DNA of 64,000 nucleotides from Phocoenobacter uteri (GCF_900454895.1 NZ_UGTA01000001.1:372001-436000); one strand, 5' to 3'; shown: positions 1-8,990, counted from the first letter of the stretch. Made by a program: numbers and translations. Notes: generated from the letters alone by a model not told the origin.

Positions 1-1
1 C

Positions 2-1846
2 TTTTCTTATGCGGCGGTTAAGCAGTTAGAAGGTAAATATTTAGTTCAAAATCGTGTGACGGGCGAAATTTATGAGTCAGCACAGTTTTTATATTTATTA
101 GTTGCGGCAAGTTTATTTGCACAATATCCAAAAGAAACGCGTTTGGGTTATATTCAGCGTTTCTATGATGCAACATCAACCTTTAAAATTTCATTACCAA
201 CACCGATTATGTCTGGTGTGCGTACTCCAACTCGTCAGTTTAGCTCGTGTGTGTTGATTGAGTGTGCGGACAGTTTAGATTCGATCAATGCCACTTCATC
301 AGCGATTGTGAAATATGTTTCACAACGTGCAGGAATTGGGATCAATGCTGGGGCAATTCGTGCCTTAGGTAGCCAAATTCGTGGCGGTGAGGCATTCCAC
401 ACAGGGTGTATCCCATTTTATAAACACTTCCAAACGGCTGTTAAATCGTGTTCACAGGGTGGTGTGCGTGGTGGTGCGGCAACAGTTTACTATCCATTCT
501 GGCACTTAGAAGTTGAAAGTTTATTAGTACTTAAAAACAACCGTGGGGTTGAAGACAACCGTGTCCGTCATTTGGATTACGGTGTACAGTTGAATAAAAC
601 AATGTATCAACGCTTGATCAAAGGGGGCAATATTACGTTATTTAGCCCTTCTGATGTTGAGGGGTTATATGAAGCATTCTTTGCGGATCAAGATAAATTT
701 GATGTGCTTTATACCAAATATGAGCAAGATCCAACGATCCGTAAACGCTCAATTAAAGCCGTAGAATTATTCTCATTGTTAATGCAAGAGCGTGCTTCAA
801 CAGGACGTATTTATATTCAAAACGTGGATCACTGTAATACGCATTCACCTTTTGATCCAAAAGTTGCACCTATTCGCCAATCAAATTTATGCTTGGAAAT
901 TGCATTACCAACGAAACCATTAGAGCATTTCCACGATGAAAATGGTGAAATCGCACTTTGTACGCTTTCAGCTTTTAACTTAGGAAAAATTGAAAATCTT
1001 GATGAATTAGAAGAGCTGTCAGATCTTGCAGTAAGAGCGTTAGATGCGTTATTAGATTACCAACATTACCCAGTAGCTGCGGCTCGAATTAGCTCGCTTG
1101 CTCGCCGTTCATTAGGAATTGGCGTGATTAACTTCGCTTATTATTTAGCGAAAAATGGGGCGTGTTATTCAAATGGAAGCGGTAATGATTTAACGCACCG
1201 TACTTTTGAGGCTATTCAATATTACTTATTGAAAGCGTCAATGAATTTAGCTAAAGAGCAGGGAGCTTGTGAGTATTTCAATGAGACTACTTATGCACAA
1301 GGTATTTTACCGATTGATACTTATAAGAAAACCATTGATAGCTTAACCCAAGAGCCATTGCATTACGATTGGGAAGGCTTGCGTAAAGACATTCAACAGT
1401 TTGGTTTGCGTAACTCAACCTTGACTGCGTTAATGCCATCTGAAACCTCATCACAGATTTCAAATGCAACTAATGGTATCGAGCCACCACGTGGTTATGT
1501 GAGTGTGAAAGCGTCAAAAGACGGTATCTTAAAACAAGTTGTGCCAGATTATGAAAATCTAAGTCTTAACTATGAATTATTGTGGGATATGCCAAATAAT
1601 GATGGCTACTTACAATTAGTAGGTATTATGCAAAAATTTGTGGATCAAGCGATTTCAGCAAATACCAACTATGATCCACAAAAATTCCCAGACGGCAAAG
1701 TGCCGATGAAACAGCTTTTAGCAGATTTATTAACTGCTTATAAATATGGATTGAAAACCTTGTATTATCAAAACACCCGTGATGGTGCGGATGATGAACA
1801 GAACGATCTTGATGATGGCTGTGCTGGAGGGGCATGTAAGATCTAA
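2..1846 (+). CDS. nrdA: Ribonucleoside-diphosphate reductase class Ia, large subunit (5' truncated by window edge)
   Basis: Catalytic subunit of aerobic class Ia ribonucleotide reductase, which reduces NDPs to dNDPs with NrdB as radical partner. The reading frame is open from base 2, so the start lies outside the window; an internal GTG at 56 is not a true start. Visible family signatures are the substrate-site cysteine in QFSSCVLIE, the active-site strand SNLCLEI (N-x-C-x-E, radical cysteine), the SETSSQISNATNG phosphate-binding segment, and the C-terminal redox tail CAGGACKI that delivers electrons from thioredoxin/glutaredoxin. The N-terminal ATP cone would be upstream. No nrdB follows; the next gene is convergent and unrelated, so the partner subunit must lie upstream or elsewhere. 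A second, shorter class I enzyme is encoded at 38803-41449. Confidence 0.95.
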   Translation, partial: FSYAAVKQLEGKYLVQNRVTGEIYESAQFLYLLVAASLFAQYPKETRLGYIQRFYDATSTFKISLPTPIMSGVRTPTRQFSSCVLIECADSLDSINATSSAIVKYVSQRAGIGINAGAIRALGSQIRGGEAFHTGCIPFYKHFQTAVKSCSQGGVRGGAATVYYPFWHLEVESLLVLKNNRGVEDNRVRHLDYGVQLNKTMYQRLIKGGNITLFSPSDVEGLYEAFFADQDKFDVLYTKYEQDPTIRKRSIKAVELFSLLMQERASTGRIYIQNVDHCNTHSPFDPKVAPIRQSNLCLEIALPTKPLEHFHDENGEIALCTLSAFNLGKIENLDELEELSDLAVRALDALLDYQHYPVAAARISSLARRSLGIGVINFAYYLAKNGACYSNGSGNDLTHRTFEAIQYYLLKASMNLAKEQGACEYFNETTYAQGILPIDTYKKTIDSLTQEPLHYDWEGLRKDIQQFGLRNSTLTALMPSETSSQISNATNGIEPPRGYVSVKASKDGILKQVVPDYENLSLNYELLWDMPNNDGYLQLVGIMQKFVDQAISANTNYDPQKFPDGKVPMKQLLADLLTAYKYGLKTLYYQNTRDGADDEQNDLDDGCAGGACKI

Positions 1847-1860
1847 TTAAATCTCATTGA

Positions 1861-1890
1861 AAAATAGGTATCTTTTTAGATACCTATTTT
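1861..1890. terminator. Terminator hairpin between nrdA and the convergent PIN/NYN gene
   Basis: A perfect 12-bp stem, AAAATAGGTATC (1861-1872) with GATACCTATTTT (1879-1890), has a 6-nt loop. T-runs on both sides suit bidirectional rho-independent termination between convergent genes. Confidence 0.85.
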
Positions 1891-1903
1891 TTTGCTTTAT
1901 ACT

Positions 1904-2488
1904 TTAAGATTTAAGTTGATAAGTTATTTTATCATTTTCTATTTTAATCTTATTACTCTTTTCTAACTCATCAATTATTTTCTTAGCGTTAATATTTGTA
2001 GCGATGGCACGACACTGATTAGTAATCCAATTTATCAATGCTGTTTTTTTCGTAGGGCGATTTCTTTCTCTTATTTCAGTAAGTTTTTGACGAACTTTCT
2101 CGGCATTATCGCTTAATTGTATAGTAGGAAGGTTTTCAGTATTTGTTTTAGATTGAAAGGTTATTCTTTGACATTTTCGTCCGAAATGTTTGATATGCTC
2201 AATTAGACCATTAAAACCGTTATCTTTGGTAATAATATGAAACTCAATATCTAACGGTGTATTTTGCGAGAGTTGCCCAAGATAGTAAGCAAGATGAAAA
2301 TCAAGGTTATTTGGGCCACTAGTATTCAGTTTGATGATTTTGAGGTCAATAAACTCATTGATAACTTGATCGCCCAACTTGATATTAGGATTACGCGGGC
2401 CACAAAAAATAAAAATTTTCTGATAAATAGATAAATCCACGCTTTCTAATGTGCCGATATTTTCATAATCAATAAAGCTCCAAATCAT
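1904..2488 (-). CDS. PIN/NYN-domain-like putative ribonuclease
   Basis: A 194-residue cytosolic protein. The N terminus, MIWSFIDYENIG, has the acidic D-x-x-N pattern of PIN/NYN nucleases. Further acidic positions follow (around GPNNLDFHLAYYLG and ITKDNGFNGLI), matching the distributed metal-binding aspartates of that fold. The C-terminal 60 residues (from about 130) are basic and helical and resemble a small winged-helix or nucleic-acid-binding tail. The start is fixed by a good Shine-Dalgarno (GAGGT) a few bases upstream of the ATG. It is a single gene, convergent with nrdA. By family, such proteins cleave RNA, but the target is unknown. The domain call rests on motif appearance only. Confidence 0.6.
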   Translation of the reverse strand: MIWSFIDYENIGTLESVDLSIYQKIFIFCGPRNPNIKLGDQVINEFIDLKIIKLNTSGPNNLDFHLAYYLGQLSQNTPLDIEFHIITKDNGFNGLIEHIKHFGRKCQRITFQSKTNTENLPTIQLSDNAEKVRQKLTEIRERNRPTKKTALINWITNQCRAIATNINAKKIIDELEKSNKIKIENDKITYQLKS

Positions 2489-2542
2489 AGTTACCTCTAT
2501 TATCTTCGTATTTAATGATATTAAGATTATAGCCCTTGTTTT

Positions 2543-3169
2543 TTAATCAAGCAATTTCTCCCAAAGCTCTCCTGCTTCTGGCAAGCAATTTACACTGATA
2601 GGGTTACCTTGATATTCAAAATCAAGTTGGTAAGCGTGTAGATACACTCGATCAGCTTTTTCACCACCGTACAGTCGATCTCCTAAAATGGGGCTACCTA
2701 AACTTTTCATTGCAACACGGAGTTGATGTGTTTTACCTGTCTTAGGTTGCAGAATAAAATGGCGTAGTTTAGGTTCAATAGACACTGAACGAAATTGGGT
2801 AATCGCAGGATTTTGTTTGCTATGCGTCAATTTCCAAGCACCATTTCGGGAACGCTCCATATCGCCAATAATTTTTCCCTGTTTCTTTTTCGGTTTTTCA
2901 GTGGCTAATGCCCAATAGGTTTTTTGAATTTGATGATTTGCAAAAAGTTGTGAAAAAATGACCGCTACTTCACGCTTCAATGCCAAAATCAATAGCCCAG
3001 AGGTTACTTTATCAAGGCGATGTACCAGCCAAACTTGCTCTAAGCCGAGTTGTTGAGCGAGTTGAGTCGTTAAACCAGTTTCTTCATCATCTTTATGAAC
3101 ACTGATTCCAGCAGGTTTATTGATAATAATAAAATCATCGTTTTGATAGCAGATTGTAAATGTTGTCAT
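2543..3169 (-). CDS. RluA-family RNA pseudouridine synthase
   Basis: 208 residues. It converts uridine to pseudouridine in structured RNA. The RluA-family catalytic motif VHRLDKVTSGLL (H-R-L-D-x-x-T-S-G) is present at about residues 49-60, and its aspartate is the nucleophile. The C-terminal motifs GKTHQLRVAMKSLGSPILGD and YLHAYQLDF are also typical. There is no N-terminal S4 domain, so this is a short RluA/RluC-type enzyme. It resembles the compact family seen in Haemophilus and other gammaproteobacteria; I cannot assign the exact rRNA or tRNA site. It is divergent from the phosphatase gene at 3228, with only 58 bases between them. Confidence 0.85.
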   Translation of the reverse strand: MTTFTICYQNDDFIIINKPAGISVHKDDEETGLTTQLAQQLGLEQVWLVHRLDKVTSGLLILALKREVAVIFSQLFANHQIQKTYWALATEKPKKKQGKIIGDMERSRNGAWKLTHSKQNPAITQFRSVSIEPKLRHFILQPKTGKTHQLRVAMKSLGSPILGDRLYGGEKADRVYLHAYQLDFEYQGNPISVNCLPEAGELWEKLLD

Positions 3170-3227
3170 TGTTTTTTGTTATACTTATAAAAGAAATTTA
3201 TGACGTATTGTAACAAGGAATAGAAAA

Positions 3228-3848
3228 ATGGCATTAAAAATTTATTTAATCAGACACGGTAAAACTCAGTGGAATTTAGAAAGACGTATTCAAGGTTCGA
3301 CTGATATTGAGCTTGCTCAAGAGGGCATTGATGATGCCAAGAAAGTGGGACAAGTGCTGGCTCATATTCCTTTTAAAGCTTGTTATTCCAGTATGTTAAC
3401 TCGTACTCATCAAACAGCACAGCATATTATTGGTGAGCGAAAAATTCCGCATTTTCATCATAAAGGATTAAATGAATTTGGATTTGGTTTATGGGAAGGG
3501 GTTAAATCAGACGATTTACAAGAAAATCAAGAATACCAATTATTAAGATCGCAACCTAAATTTTACACCGCAACTGAAAGTCAAGGCGAGCAAATGATTG
3601 ATTTTAAAGAGAGGGTTATGCGAGCTTTTAATGATATTGTTGAGCTTCATCAAGCAGAGCAAGAGGTAAATATTTTGATCGTGGCTCACGGTATGACATT
3701 AACGTTATTAACGGCGATTATCAAAGGTTTGCCTTGGTATGAATTTAGAAATACAGAGTTGCACCAATTTGTGGATAACACGTCAGTTAATATTATTGAA
3801 GTTACGGGGAAAAAAGCTGAGTTAGTGGTATTTAATCAAGCAATTTAG
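3228..3848 (+). CDS. Histidine phosphatase family protein (phosphoglycerate-mutase-like)
   Basis: 206 residues. It has the branch-1 histidine phosphatase signature LIRHGKTQWN at the N terminus (phospho-accepting His in RHG). The second catalytic histidine is in VAHGMTLTLL, and a conserved glutamate is in FGFGLWEG. Such enzymes dephosphorylate small metabolites through a phosphohistidine; this subgroup (GpmB/CobC-like) is usually a phosphatase rather than a true mutase. The substrate cannot be read from sequence. SD: AAGGAA, 8-10 nt before the ATG. It is monocistronic, convergent with the small YceK-like gene. Confidence 0.85.
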   Translation: MALKIYLIRHGKTQWNLERRIQGSTDIELAQEGIDDAKKVGQVLAHIPFKACYSSMLTRTHQTAQHIIGERKIPHFHHKGLNEFGFGLWEGVKSDDLQENQEYQLLRSQPKFYTATESQGEQMIDFKERVMRAFNDIVELHQAEQEVNILIVAHGMTLTLLTAIIKGLPWYEFRNTELHQFVDNTSVNIIEVTGKKAELVVFNQAI

Positions 3849-3865
3849 TGGTCTGAGTATTTAAT

Positions 3866-4102
3866 TTATTCGTTTGACTGAGAAAAAGAAACGGGCAAAA
3901 GTAGAGTATCAAAAACGATGCTAAGAGGTAAATCAATGGTAGCCAAAATAGAAAATAGGCTACCTTGTTGTAATAGTTCAAGATCGTTTTTTGTACCTGA
4001 ATAGGGGGATAAATTATTTTGCGTAATGCTGACCACGGTGCCATAAGCGGTCAGATTTAAGAGAAAAATTGCAAAAATAATTTTTTTGATGAATTTTGTC
4101 AT
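3866..4102 (-). CDS. YceK/YidQ-family small envelope protein with altered lipobox
   Basis: 78 residues. It starts with a basic n-region (MTKFIKKI) and a hydrophobic stretch, then LTAYGTVVS, then YSGTKNDL and IDLPLSIVFDTLLLPVS. The last two blocks match the YceK/YidQ family (PFSLVFDTLLLP in E. coli YceK, recalled from memory). Family members are lipoproteins with L-T-A-C-G at this point; here the lipidated Cys is Tyr (TAT codon). The gene may therefore encode a non-lipidated, membrane-anchored or periplasmic protein, or be a decayed lipoprotein. The altered codon sits directly after an uptake-signal core (ACCGCTTA on the coding strand). Function of the family is unknown. Confidence 0.7.
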   Translation of the reverse strand: MTKFIKKIIFAIFLLNLTAYGTVVSITQNNLSPYSGTKNDLELLQQGSLFSILATIDLPLSIVFDTLLLPVSFSQSNE

Positions 4103-4113
4103 TAAAATAAAAA

Positions 4114-6033
4114 TTACACCGCTAATTCTGCTTCATTACCACGATCTTGCAACCATTTTTTGCGATCTTCAGAACGTTTCTTCGCTAATAACATATCCAT
4201 TATCTCAAAGGTGTTCGGCTCAGCGACCATTTCACTTTCTTGTGCATTTTCATCAAAAGTAAGTTGCACTAAACGGCGAGTACTTGGATCCATCGTGGTT
4301 TCACGCAACTGGCTTGGGTTCATCTCACCCAATCCTTTAAAGCGTTGTACGTTTGGCTTGCCACGTTTATTCGCAAGGCGAGTTAAAATAGCCTCTTTCT
4401 CCGCCTCATCTAAGGCATAATGCACTTCATTTTTACCGATATCAATACGATAAAGCGGTGGCATTGCAACATAAACGTGCCCTTGTTTAACCAATTTTGG
4501 AAAATGACGTAAGAATAACGCACAAAGTAGGGTAGCGATATGTAAACCATCCGAATCCGCATCGGCAAGAATACACACTTTACCGTAGCGTAATTGCGTT
4601 AAATCATCACTGTCAGGATCGATTCCCAAAGCAACCGCAATATCGTGGACTTCACTTGAAGCAAGTACTTGATCAGGTGAAACTTCCCACGTATTCAAAA
4701 TTTTACCTCGCAACGGTAAAATCGCTTGGAATTCTTTATCACGAGCCTGTTTTGCCGAACCTCCCGCAGAATCCCCTTCCACAAGGAAAAGTTCAGTACG
4801 ACTTAAATCCTGTGCGGTACAATCGGCAAGTTTTCCAGGTAGAGCTGGACCACTGACTAATTTTTTACGCACCACTTTTTTAGAAGCACGTAAACGACGT
4901 TGGGCGGAACTGATCGCTAATTCAGCGATTTGTTGCCCTGCCTGTACATTTTGATTCAACCATAAACTAAATGCATCTTTAACAATATTTGACACATAAC
5001 TTGCTGCTTGGCGAGAAGATAGACGCTCTTTGGTTTGCCCCGCAAATTGTGGATCTTGCATTTTTAGAGAAAGCACATAACTACAACGATTCCATACGTC
5101 ATCAGCAGTCAATTTCACACCACGAGGTAATAGATTTCGGAAATCACAGAATTCCACCATTGCATTTAATAAGCCTTGTCGTAAGCCATTAACGTGTGTT
5201 CCGCCCTGTAAGGTTGGAATTAAGTTTACATAGCTCTCAGCCACTAATTCGCCATTTTCAGGTAACCAGCTCAATGCCCAGCTTAATGCATCTGTTTCTT
5301 CTACAATATCCCCTGTAAAAGGCACTTCTGGTAAGGTATCATATTCGTTAAGTGCGTCTTTTAGGTAGTCTGATAAGCCATCTTCATAATACCAAGTTTC
5401 TTGAATATCATTAATATGATCCGTAAAATTGACGGTTAATTTAGGGCAAAGCACCGCTTTGGCACGCAATAAATGGCGTAAACGGCTCACAGAAAACTTG
5501 GCTGAGTCGAAATATTTAGGATTTGGATAAAAACGAACAGTCGTTCCTGTTTCACGTTTTAAACATTTTTTAATTACTTGTAGATCTTCGACTTTTGCAC
5601 CGTTTGAGAAAGCAATAGTATGCACTTTGCCATCACGCTTGATTGTGACTTCAACACGCTCTGAAAGGGCATTGACCACTGATATCCCTACACCATGCAA
5701 ACCACCTGAGAAGGTATAGTTTTTATTAGAAAACTTACCGCCTGCGTGTAATTTGGTTAAAATCAATTCAACTCCTGAAATTTTTTCAGATGAGTGAATA
5801 TCGACGGGCATACCACGCCCATCATCAATGACTTCCAACGAATTGTCTTTATGCAAAATGACATCAATCCTAGTTGCAAATCCTGCTAATGCTTCATCGA
5901 CACTATTATCAATGACTTCTTGTCCTAAATGGTTAGGACGAGTTGTGTCGGTATACATTCCAGGACGAAGTTGCACAGGTTCAAGATCTTTAAGAACGGT
6001 TATCTCATCTGCATCGTAACGTTTTTCTGCCAT
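4114..6033 (-). CDS. parE: DNA topoisomerase IV subunit B
   Basis: 639 residues, close to the usual ParE length of about 630. The GHKL ATPase motifs are present: EVIDNSVDEALAG, DDGRGMP and GGLHGVGISVVNAL. The toprim domain carries ELFLVEGDSAGGSAKQ and the DADSDGLHI metal-binding aspartates, and the C-terminal region has QRFKGLGEMNP. ParE with ParC decatenates daughter chromosomes. It differs from GyrB in lacking the large toprim insertion, which makes gyrB unlikely. The gene is transcribed alone from the 366-bp AT-rich region upstream, which holds DnaA-box-like sequences. parC is not in the window. Confidence 0.97.
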   Translation of the reverse strand: MAEKRYDADEITVLKDLEPVQLRPGMYTDTTRPNHLGQEVIDNSVDEALAGFATRIDVILHKDNSLEVIDDGRGMPVDIHSSEKISGVELILTKLHAGGKFSNKNYTFSGGLHGVGISVVNALSERVEVTIKRDGKVHTIAFSNGAKVEDLQVIKKCLKRETGTTVRFYPNPKYFDSAKFSVSRLRHLLRAKAVLCPKLTVNFTDHINDIQETWYYEDGLSDYLKDALNEYDTLPEVPFTGDIVEETDALSWALSWLPENGELVAESYVNLIPTLQGGTHVNGLRQGLLNAMVEFCDFRNLLPRGVKLTADDVWNRCSYVLSLKMQDPQFAGQTKERLSSRQAASYVSNIVKDAFSLWLNQNVQAGQQIAELAISSAQRRLRASKKVVRKKLVSGPALPGKLADCTAQDLSRTELFLVEGDSAGGSAKQARDKEFQAILPLRGKILNTWEVSPDQVLASSEVHDIAVALGIDPDSDDLTQLRYGKVCILADADSDGLHIATLLCALFLRHFPKLVKQGHVYVAMPPLYRIDIGKNEVHYALDEAEKEAILTRLANKRGKPNVQRFKGLGEMNPSQLRETTMDPSTRRLVQLTFDENAQESEMVAEPNTFEIMDMLLAKKRSEDRKKWLQDRGNEAELAV

Positions 6034-6399
6034 AAATAAATTTTCTCTGATTTGGGTATGATAAAAAATAAGGTGTGATTTTAACGAATTGCAACAAAAG
6101 TCACAACGATTAGTTGATATTGATGAAATTTTACTAAAAATGTATAGAAATTATTTTATCCTTTGAATAGATATACAGTAAATTTTTCTATCCACAAAAG
6201 CTGTGGATAACTTTGTGGAATAGTTTTAAAAAAGTTGCTTTATCCCTGATATAATAAGGGTTTAGAGAGTTCGTGGGGTGATTGGTTGTAAAATAACTTA
6301 TCCTTACAAATCAATAAGTTAAAAAATTTCTAGACTTTTTAATAAAAAAAGTTGAAAAAAATTCAATAAAAAAACTTGACTTTTTCAGCCTGTGTAAAA
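6034..6399. other. AT-rich intergenic region with DnaA-box-like inverted pair, upstream of parE
   Basis: No ORF was supported here. The region is very AT-rich and contains an inverted pair CTATCCACA (6188-6196) and TGTGGATAA (6202-6210, a perfect DnaA box on the minus strand). A weaker TTGTGGAAT follows at about 6213. The flank at 6300-6380 is dominated by A/T runs. The parE promoter must lie in the left part. Whether this is a DnaA-controlled promoter or some other replication-related site cannot be decided from the sequence. Confidence 0.4.
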
Positions 6400-7290
6400 C
6401 TATTTCTTTAAGTGTTGTTTTAGATAGTTTTTTAGGCAGCTATAACGGAATTCAAATCCCAGATCTAACAATTTTTTTGGGTAAATAAGTTGATTATCTA
6501 AAAGTAATTGTGAGCGTGCTCTCAAAATAATGTTAATCAGCCATTTAGGAACAGAGCAAAAAGCTGGACGTTTAAGCGAGGTTGCTAAATCCTGATTGAA
6601 CTGTTTTTGTGTCACGTTTTTTGGTGCAACGAGATTAAATATTCCCGAAGAATGAGGATTTTTCAATAAAAATTGTATTGCTTGCAGATGATCATCTAGG
6701 CTAATCCAAGCCCAATGCTGCTCGCCATTGCCAATTTTTCCCCCTAGTCCTAATTTATAAAGGGGTAATATGCGTTTTAACATTCCACCTTGTTGAGAAA
6801 GTACTAATCCTGTACGAATGATACAAACCCTTGTTTTGGGATTTTTCATCTGTAAAGCGGAACCTTCCCATTGTTGACAAAGTTGTGAAAGAAAACCGTT
6901 GCCACAAGGCGAATTTTCATCGGCGATGTGTGAATTTGAGACATCACCATAAAAACCTATCGCAGAACTTGAAATAAATACACTGGGAGGATTATCACTA
7001 TTATCAATTAGTTTAACTAAATGATTGGTAAGATCTACACGACTATTGGTTAAAATTTGCTTTTGTTTTGGTGTCCACGCTTTATCAAAAATAGGCTCGC
7101 CAGAAAGGTTAATAACTGCATCAAATTCATTAAAGTTTTTTATTTCTGAGAGATTTTTGCAAAAAGTCAGTGGAAATTGACCGCTTATATGCTGTCTTGT
7201 GAGAACAGTAACTGAATGCCCTTGTGCTAATAATTGTGAAGTCAGGGCAGAGCCGATAAAACCTGTACCGCCGGTAATGAAAATATTCAT
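6400..7290 (-). CDS. TIGR01777/YfcH-like NAD(P)-dependent epimerase-type SDR protein
   Basis: 296 residues. The N-terminal Rossmann motif ITGGTGFIGSALT (TGxxGFIG) is typical of extended SDR enzymes. It continues with VINLSGEPIFD, SSSAIGFYGD (with the YGD in place of a plain YxxxK), RTGLVLS and WISLDDHLQAI. This set is diagnostic of the YfcH/TIGR01777 family (eukaryotic relative SDR39U1). The reaction is unknown. The stop-start junction with argR upstream is tight (1-bp overlap at 7290), so the two are probably cotranscribed, as I recall for Haemophilus influenzae. Confidence 0.85.
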   Translation of the reverse strand: MNIFITGGTGFIGSALTSQLLAQGHSVTVLTRQHISGQFPLTFCKNLSEIKNFNEFDAVINLSGEPIFDKAWTPKQKQILTNSRVDLTNHLVKLIDNSDNPPSVFISSSAIGFYGDVSNSHIADENSPCGNGFLSQLCQQWEGSALQMKNPKTRVCIIRTGLVLSQQGGMLKRILPLYKLGLGGKIGNGEQHWAWISLDDHLQAIQFLLKNPHSSGIFNLVAPKNVTQKQFNQDLATSLKRPAFCSVPKWLINIILRARSQLLLDNQLIYPKKLLDLGFEFRYSCLKNYLKQHLKK

Positions 7291-7754
7291 TATTCTGATT
7301 TTGTATCAAACAGTGTGGCGATATTATTCAATAAAGTTTTGATAGAGACTTTGCGAGTTGGTGTCACAAAAATAGTATCATCACCTGCAATTGTTCCTAA
7401 AATACCTTCAGATTTTCCGATAGTATCAAGTAGCATTGCAATAATTTGAGCTCCTCCTGGCGTTGTTCTTATTACAACTAACATATCATTATGATCAATA
7501 TCAATGACAAGGTGCTTTAATGGGCTTGATGTTGTTGGTACGCCAAGTTCAGGAGGAAGTTGATAGACCATTTCCATTTTCGTATTGCGAGTGCGTACAG
7601 CCCCAAATTTAGAAAGCATGCGTGAAACTTTGGATTGGTTGATATGTTCAAATCCCAATTCTTGTAAAGCACTTACAATTTCACTTTGTGAACTAAATTT
7701 TTCTTCTCGTAATAACGATTTGAATGCTTCAGACAGAGCAAGATTTTTATCCAC
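7290..7754 (-). CDS. argR: Arginine repressor
   Basis: 154 residues. The N-terminal winged helix-turn-helix is visible at about 20-70 (SQSEIVSALQELGF, NQSKVSRMLSKFGAVRTRN). The C-terminal hexamerisation and arginine-binding domain contains TTPGGAQIIAMLLD and GTIAGDDTIFV, the GTIAGDDT motif that carries the arginine-contacting aspartates. ArgR represses arginine biosynthesis when arginine is bound. It is divergent from mdh with about 200 bp between them and overlaps the downstream SDR gene by one base. Confidence 0.96.
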   Translation of the reverse strand: MDKNLALSEAFKSLLREEKFSSQSEIVSALQELGFEHINQSKVSRMLSKFGAVRTRNTKMEMVYQLPPELGVPTTSSPLKHLVIDIDHNDMLVVIRTTPGGAQIIAMLLDTIGKSEGILGTIAGDDTIFVTPTRKVSIKTLLNNIATLFDTKSE

Positions 7755-7958
7755 AGTGCAATTCCTTCTTGTTATAGAAACTCATATTTGGTGAATAATT
7801 ATGGGGGTTTTATGTATCTAAATCAATAAAATCTCTTTTTTTTATTAAAAAATTTGCGAGAAATCACAAAATTTAACTTTGCTATTTGAATTTAGATTGA
7901 GTTTTTCTTAGACTGTACCTAGTTTATCATTTAATTTTACAAACAAGAGGACTTTATT

Positions 7959-8903
7959 ATGAAAGTAACAGTATTAGGTGCAGCAGGCGGAATTGGTCAA
8001 GCGTTAGCATTGTTATTGAAATTACAATTACCAGAAGGTTCAGAATTAGCATTATATGATATTGCACCTGTAACCCCAGGTGTGGCAGTGGATATCAGCC
8101 ATATCCCAACAGCAGTAAAAGTAAAAGGATATGCAGGAGAAGATCCAACAGAAGCGTTAAAAGACGCAAATGTCGTGTTAATTTCTGCGGGTGTGGCACG
8201 TAAACCAGGTATGGATCGTTCAGATCTATTTAATATCAATGCTGGTATTATTCGTAACCTTGCTGAACACGTAGCGAAAACTTGCCCAACAGCCTGTGTG
8301 GGAATTATTACAAATCCTGTTAATACGACTGTTGCGATTGCTGCTGAAGTATTCAAAAAAGCAGGCGTTTATGACAAGAAAAAATTATTTGGTGTGACTG
8401 AATTAGACGTTGTACGCTCAGAAACATTTATTGCTGAATTAAAAAATAAAGAAGTGGATACCGTTAAAGTGCCTGTAATTGGCGGACACTCTGGTGTGAC
8501 TATTTTACCATTACTTTCACAAGCAACGTCACTTGAAGAAAAAATCACATTCACAGAAGAAGAAGTTATTGCATTAACTAAACGTATTCAAAACGCAGGA
8601 ACAGAAGTGGTTGAAGCAAAAGCAGGTGGCGGATCAGCAACCCTTTCAATGGCACAAGCAGCAGCACGTTTTGCCCTTTCTATTATTGATGGATTATCTG
8701 GCAAAAATACACTTGAATATGCGTATGTTGAAGGTGAGGGTGAATATGCACGTTTCTTCTCACAACCTATCATTTTAGGTCGTAATGGGGTTGAAGAATT
8801 ACTTCCAATCGGAAAATTAAGTGATTTTGAACAACAAGCATTGCAATCAATGTTAGACACATTAAACAAAGATATTAAAATTGGTGAAGAATTTATGGCT
8901 TAA
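7959..8903 (+). CDS. mdh: Malate dehydrogenase
   Basis: 314 residues, NAD-dependent, interconverting malate and oxaloacetate in the TCA cycle or its reductive branch. The Rossmann motif GAAGGIGQALALLL is at the N terminus. The substrate arginines are in RKPGMDRSDL, the catalytic aspartate in VTELDVVRSETF, and the catalytic histidine in VPVIGGHSGVTILPLLSQ. Length and sequence match enterobacterial/Pasteurellaceae Mdh. SD AAGAGGA precedes the ATG. It is followed by an inverted pair of uptake signals that forms a terminator. It marks the left border of the CRISPR-Cas insertion. Confidence 0.97.
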   Translation: MKVTVLGAAGGIGQALALLLKLQLPEGSELALYDIAPVTPGVAVDISHIPTAVKVKGYAGEDPTEALKDANVVLISAGVARKPGMDRSDLFNINAGIIRNLAEHVAKTCPTACVGIITNPVNTTVAIAAEVFKKAGVYDKKKLFGVTELDVVRSETFIAELKNKEVDTVKVPVIGGHSGVTILPLLSQATSLEEKITFTEEEVIALTKRIQNAGTEVVEAKAGGGSATLSMAQAAARFALSIIDGLSGKNTLEYAYVEGEGEYARFFSQPIILGRNGVEELLPIGKLSDFEQQALQSMLDTLNKDIKIGEEFMA

Positions 8904-8931
8904 TTGTTAGCCAATAAGTTTTAACTTATTT

Positions 8932-8990
8932 AAGCGGTCAAATTTTTTCACGATTTTGTAAAAAGTGATAAAAATTTGACCGCTTTTGTT
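8932..8990 (+). terminator. Terminator made of an inverted pair of DNA-uptake signals
   Basis: AAGCGGTCAAAT (from 8932) and ATTTGACCGCTT (ending 8985) are oppositely oriented Apl-type uptake signals whose arms can pair. The right arm runs into TTTTGTTTTG. Inverted uptake-signal pairs acting as terminators are well known in Pasteurellaceae; this one would end mdh transcription. Confidence 0.8.

Noticed and set aside
3832..4044. Second minus-strand open frame overlapping the YceK-like gene
   Set aside because: The other frame matches the YceK family, so this one is a shadow.
7780..7815. ARG-box-like GGTGAATAATTATGG between argR and mdh
   Set aside because: Only one half-site fits the ArgR consensus; too weak in AT-rich DNA.
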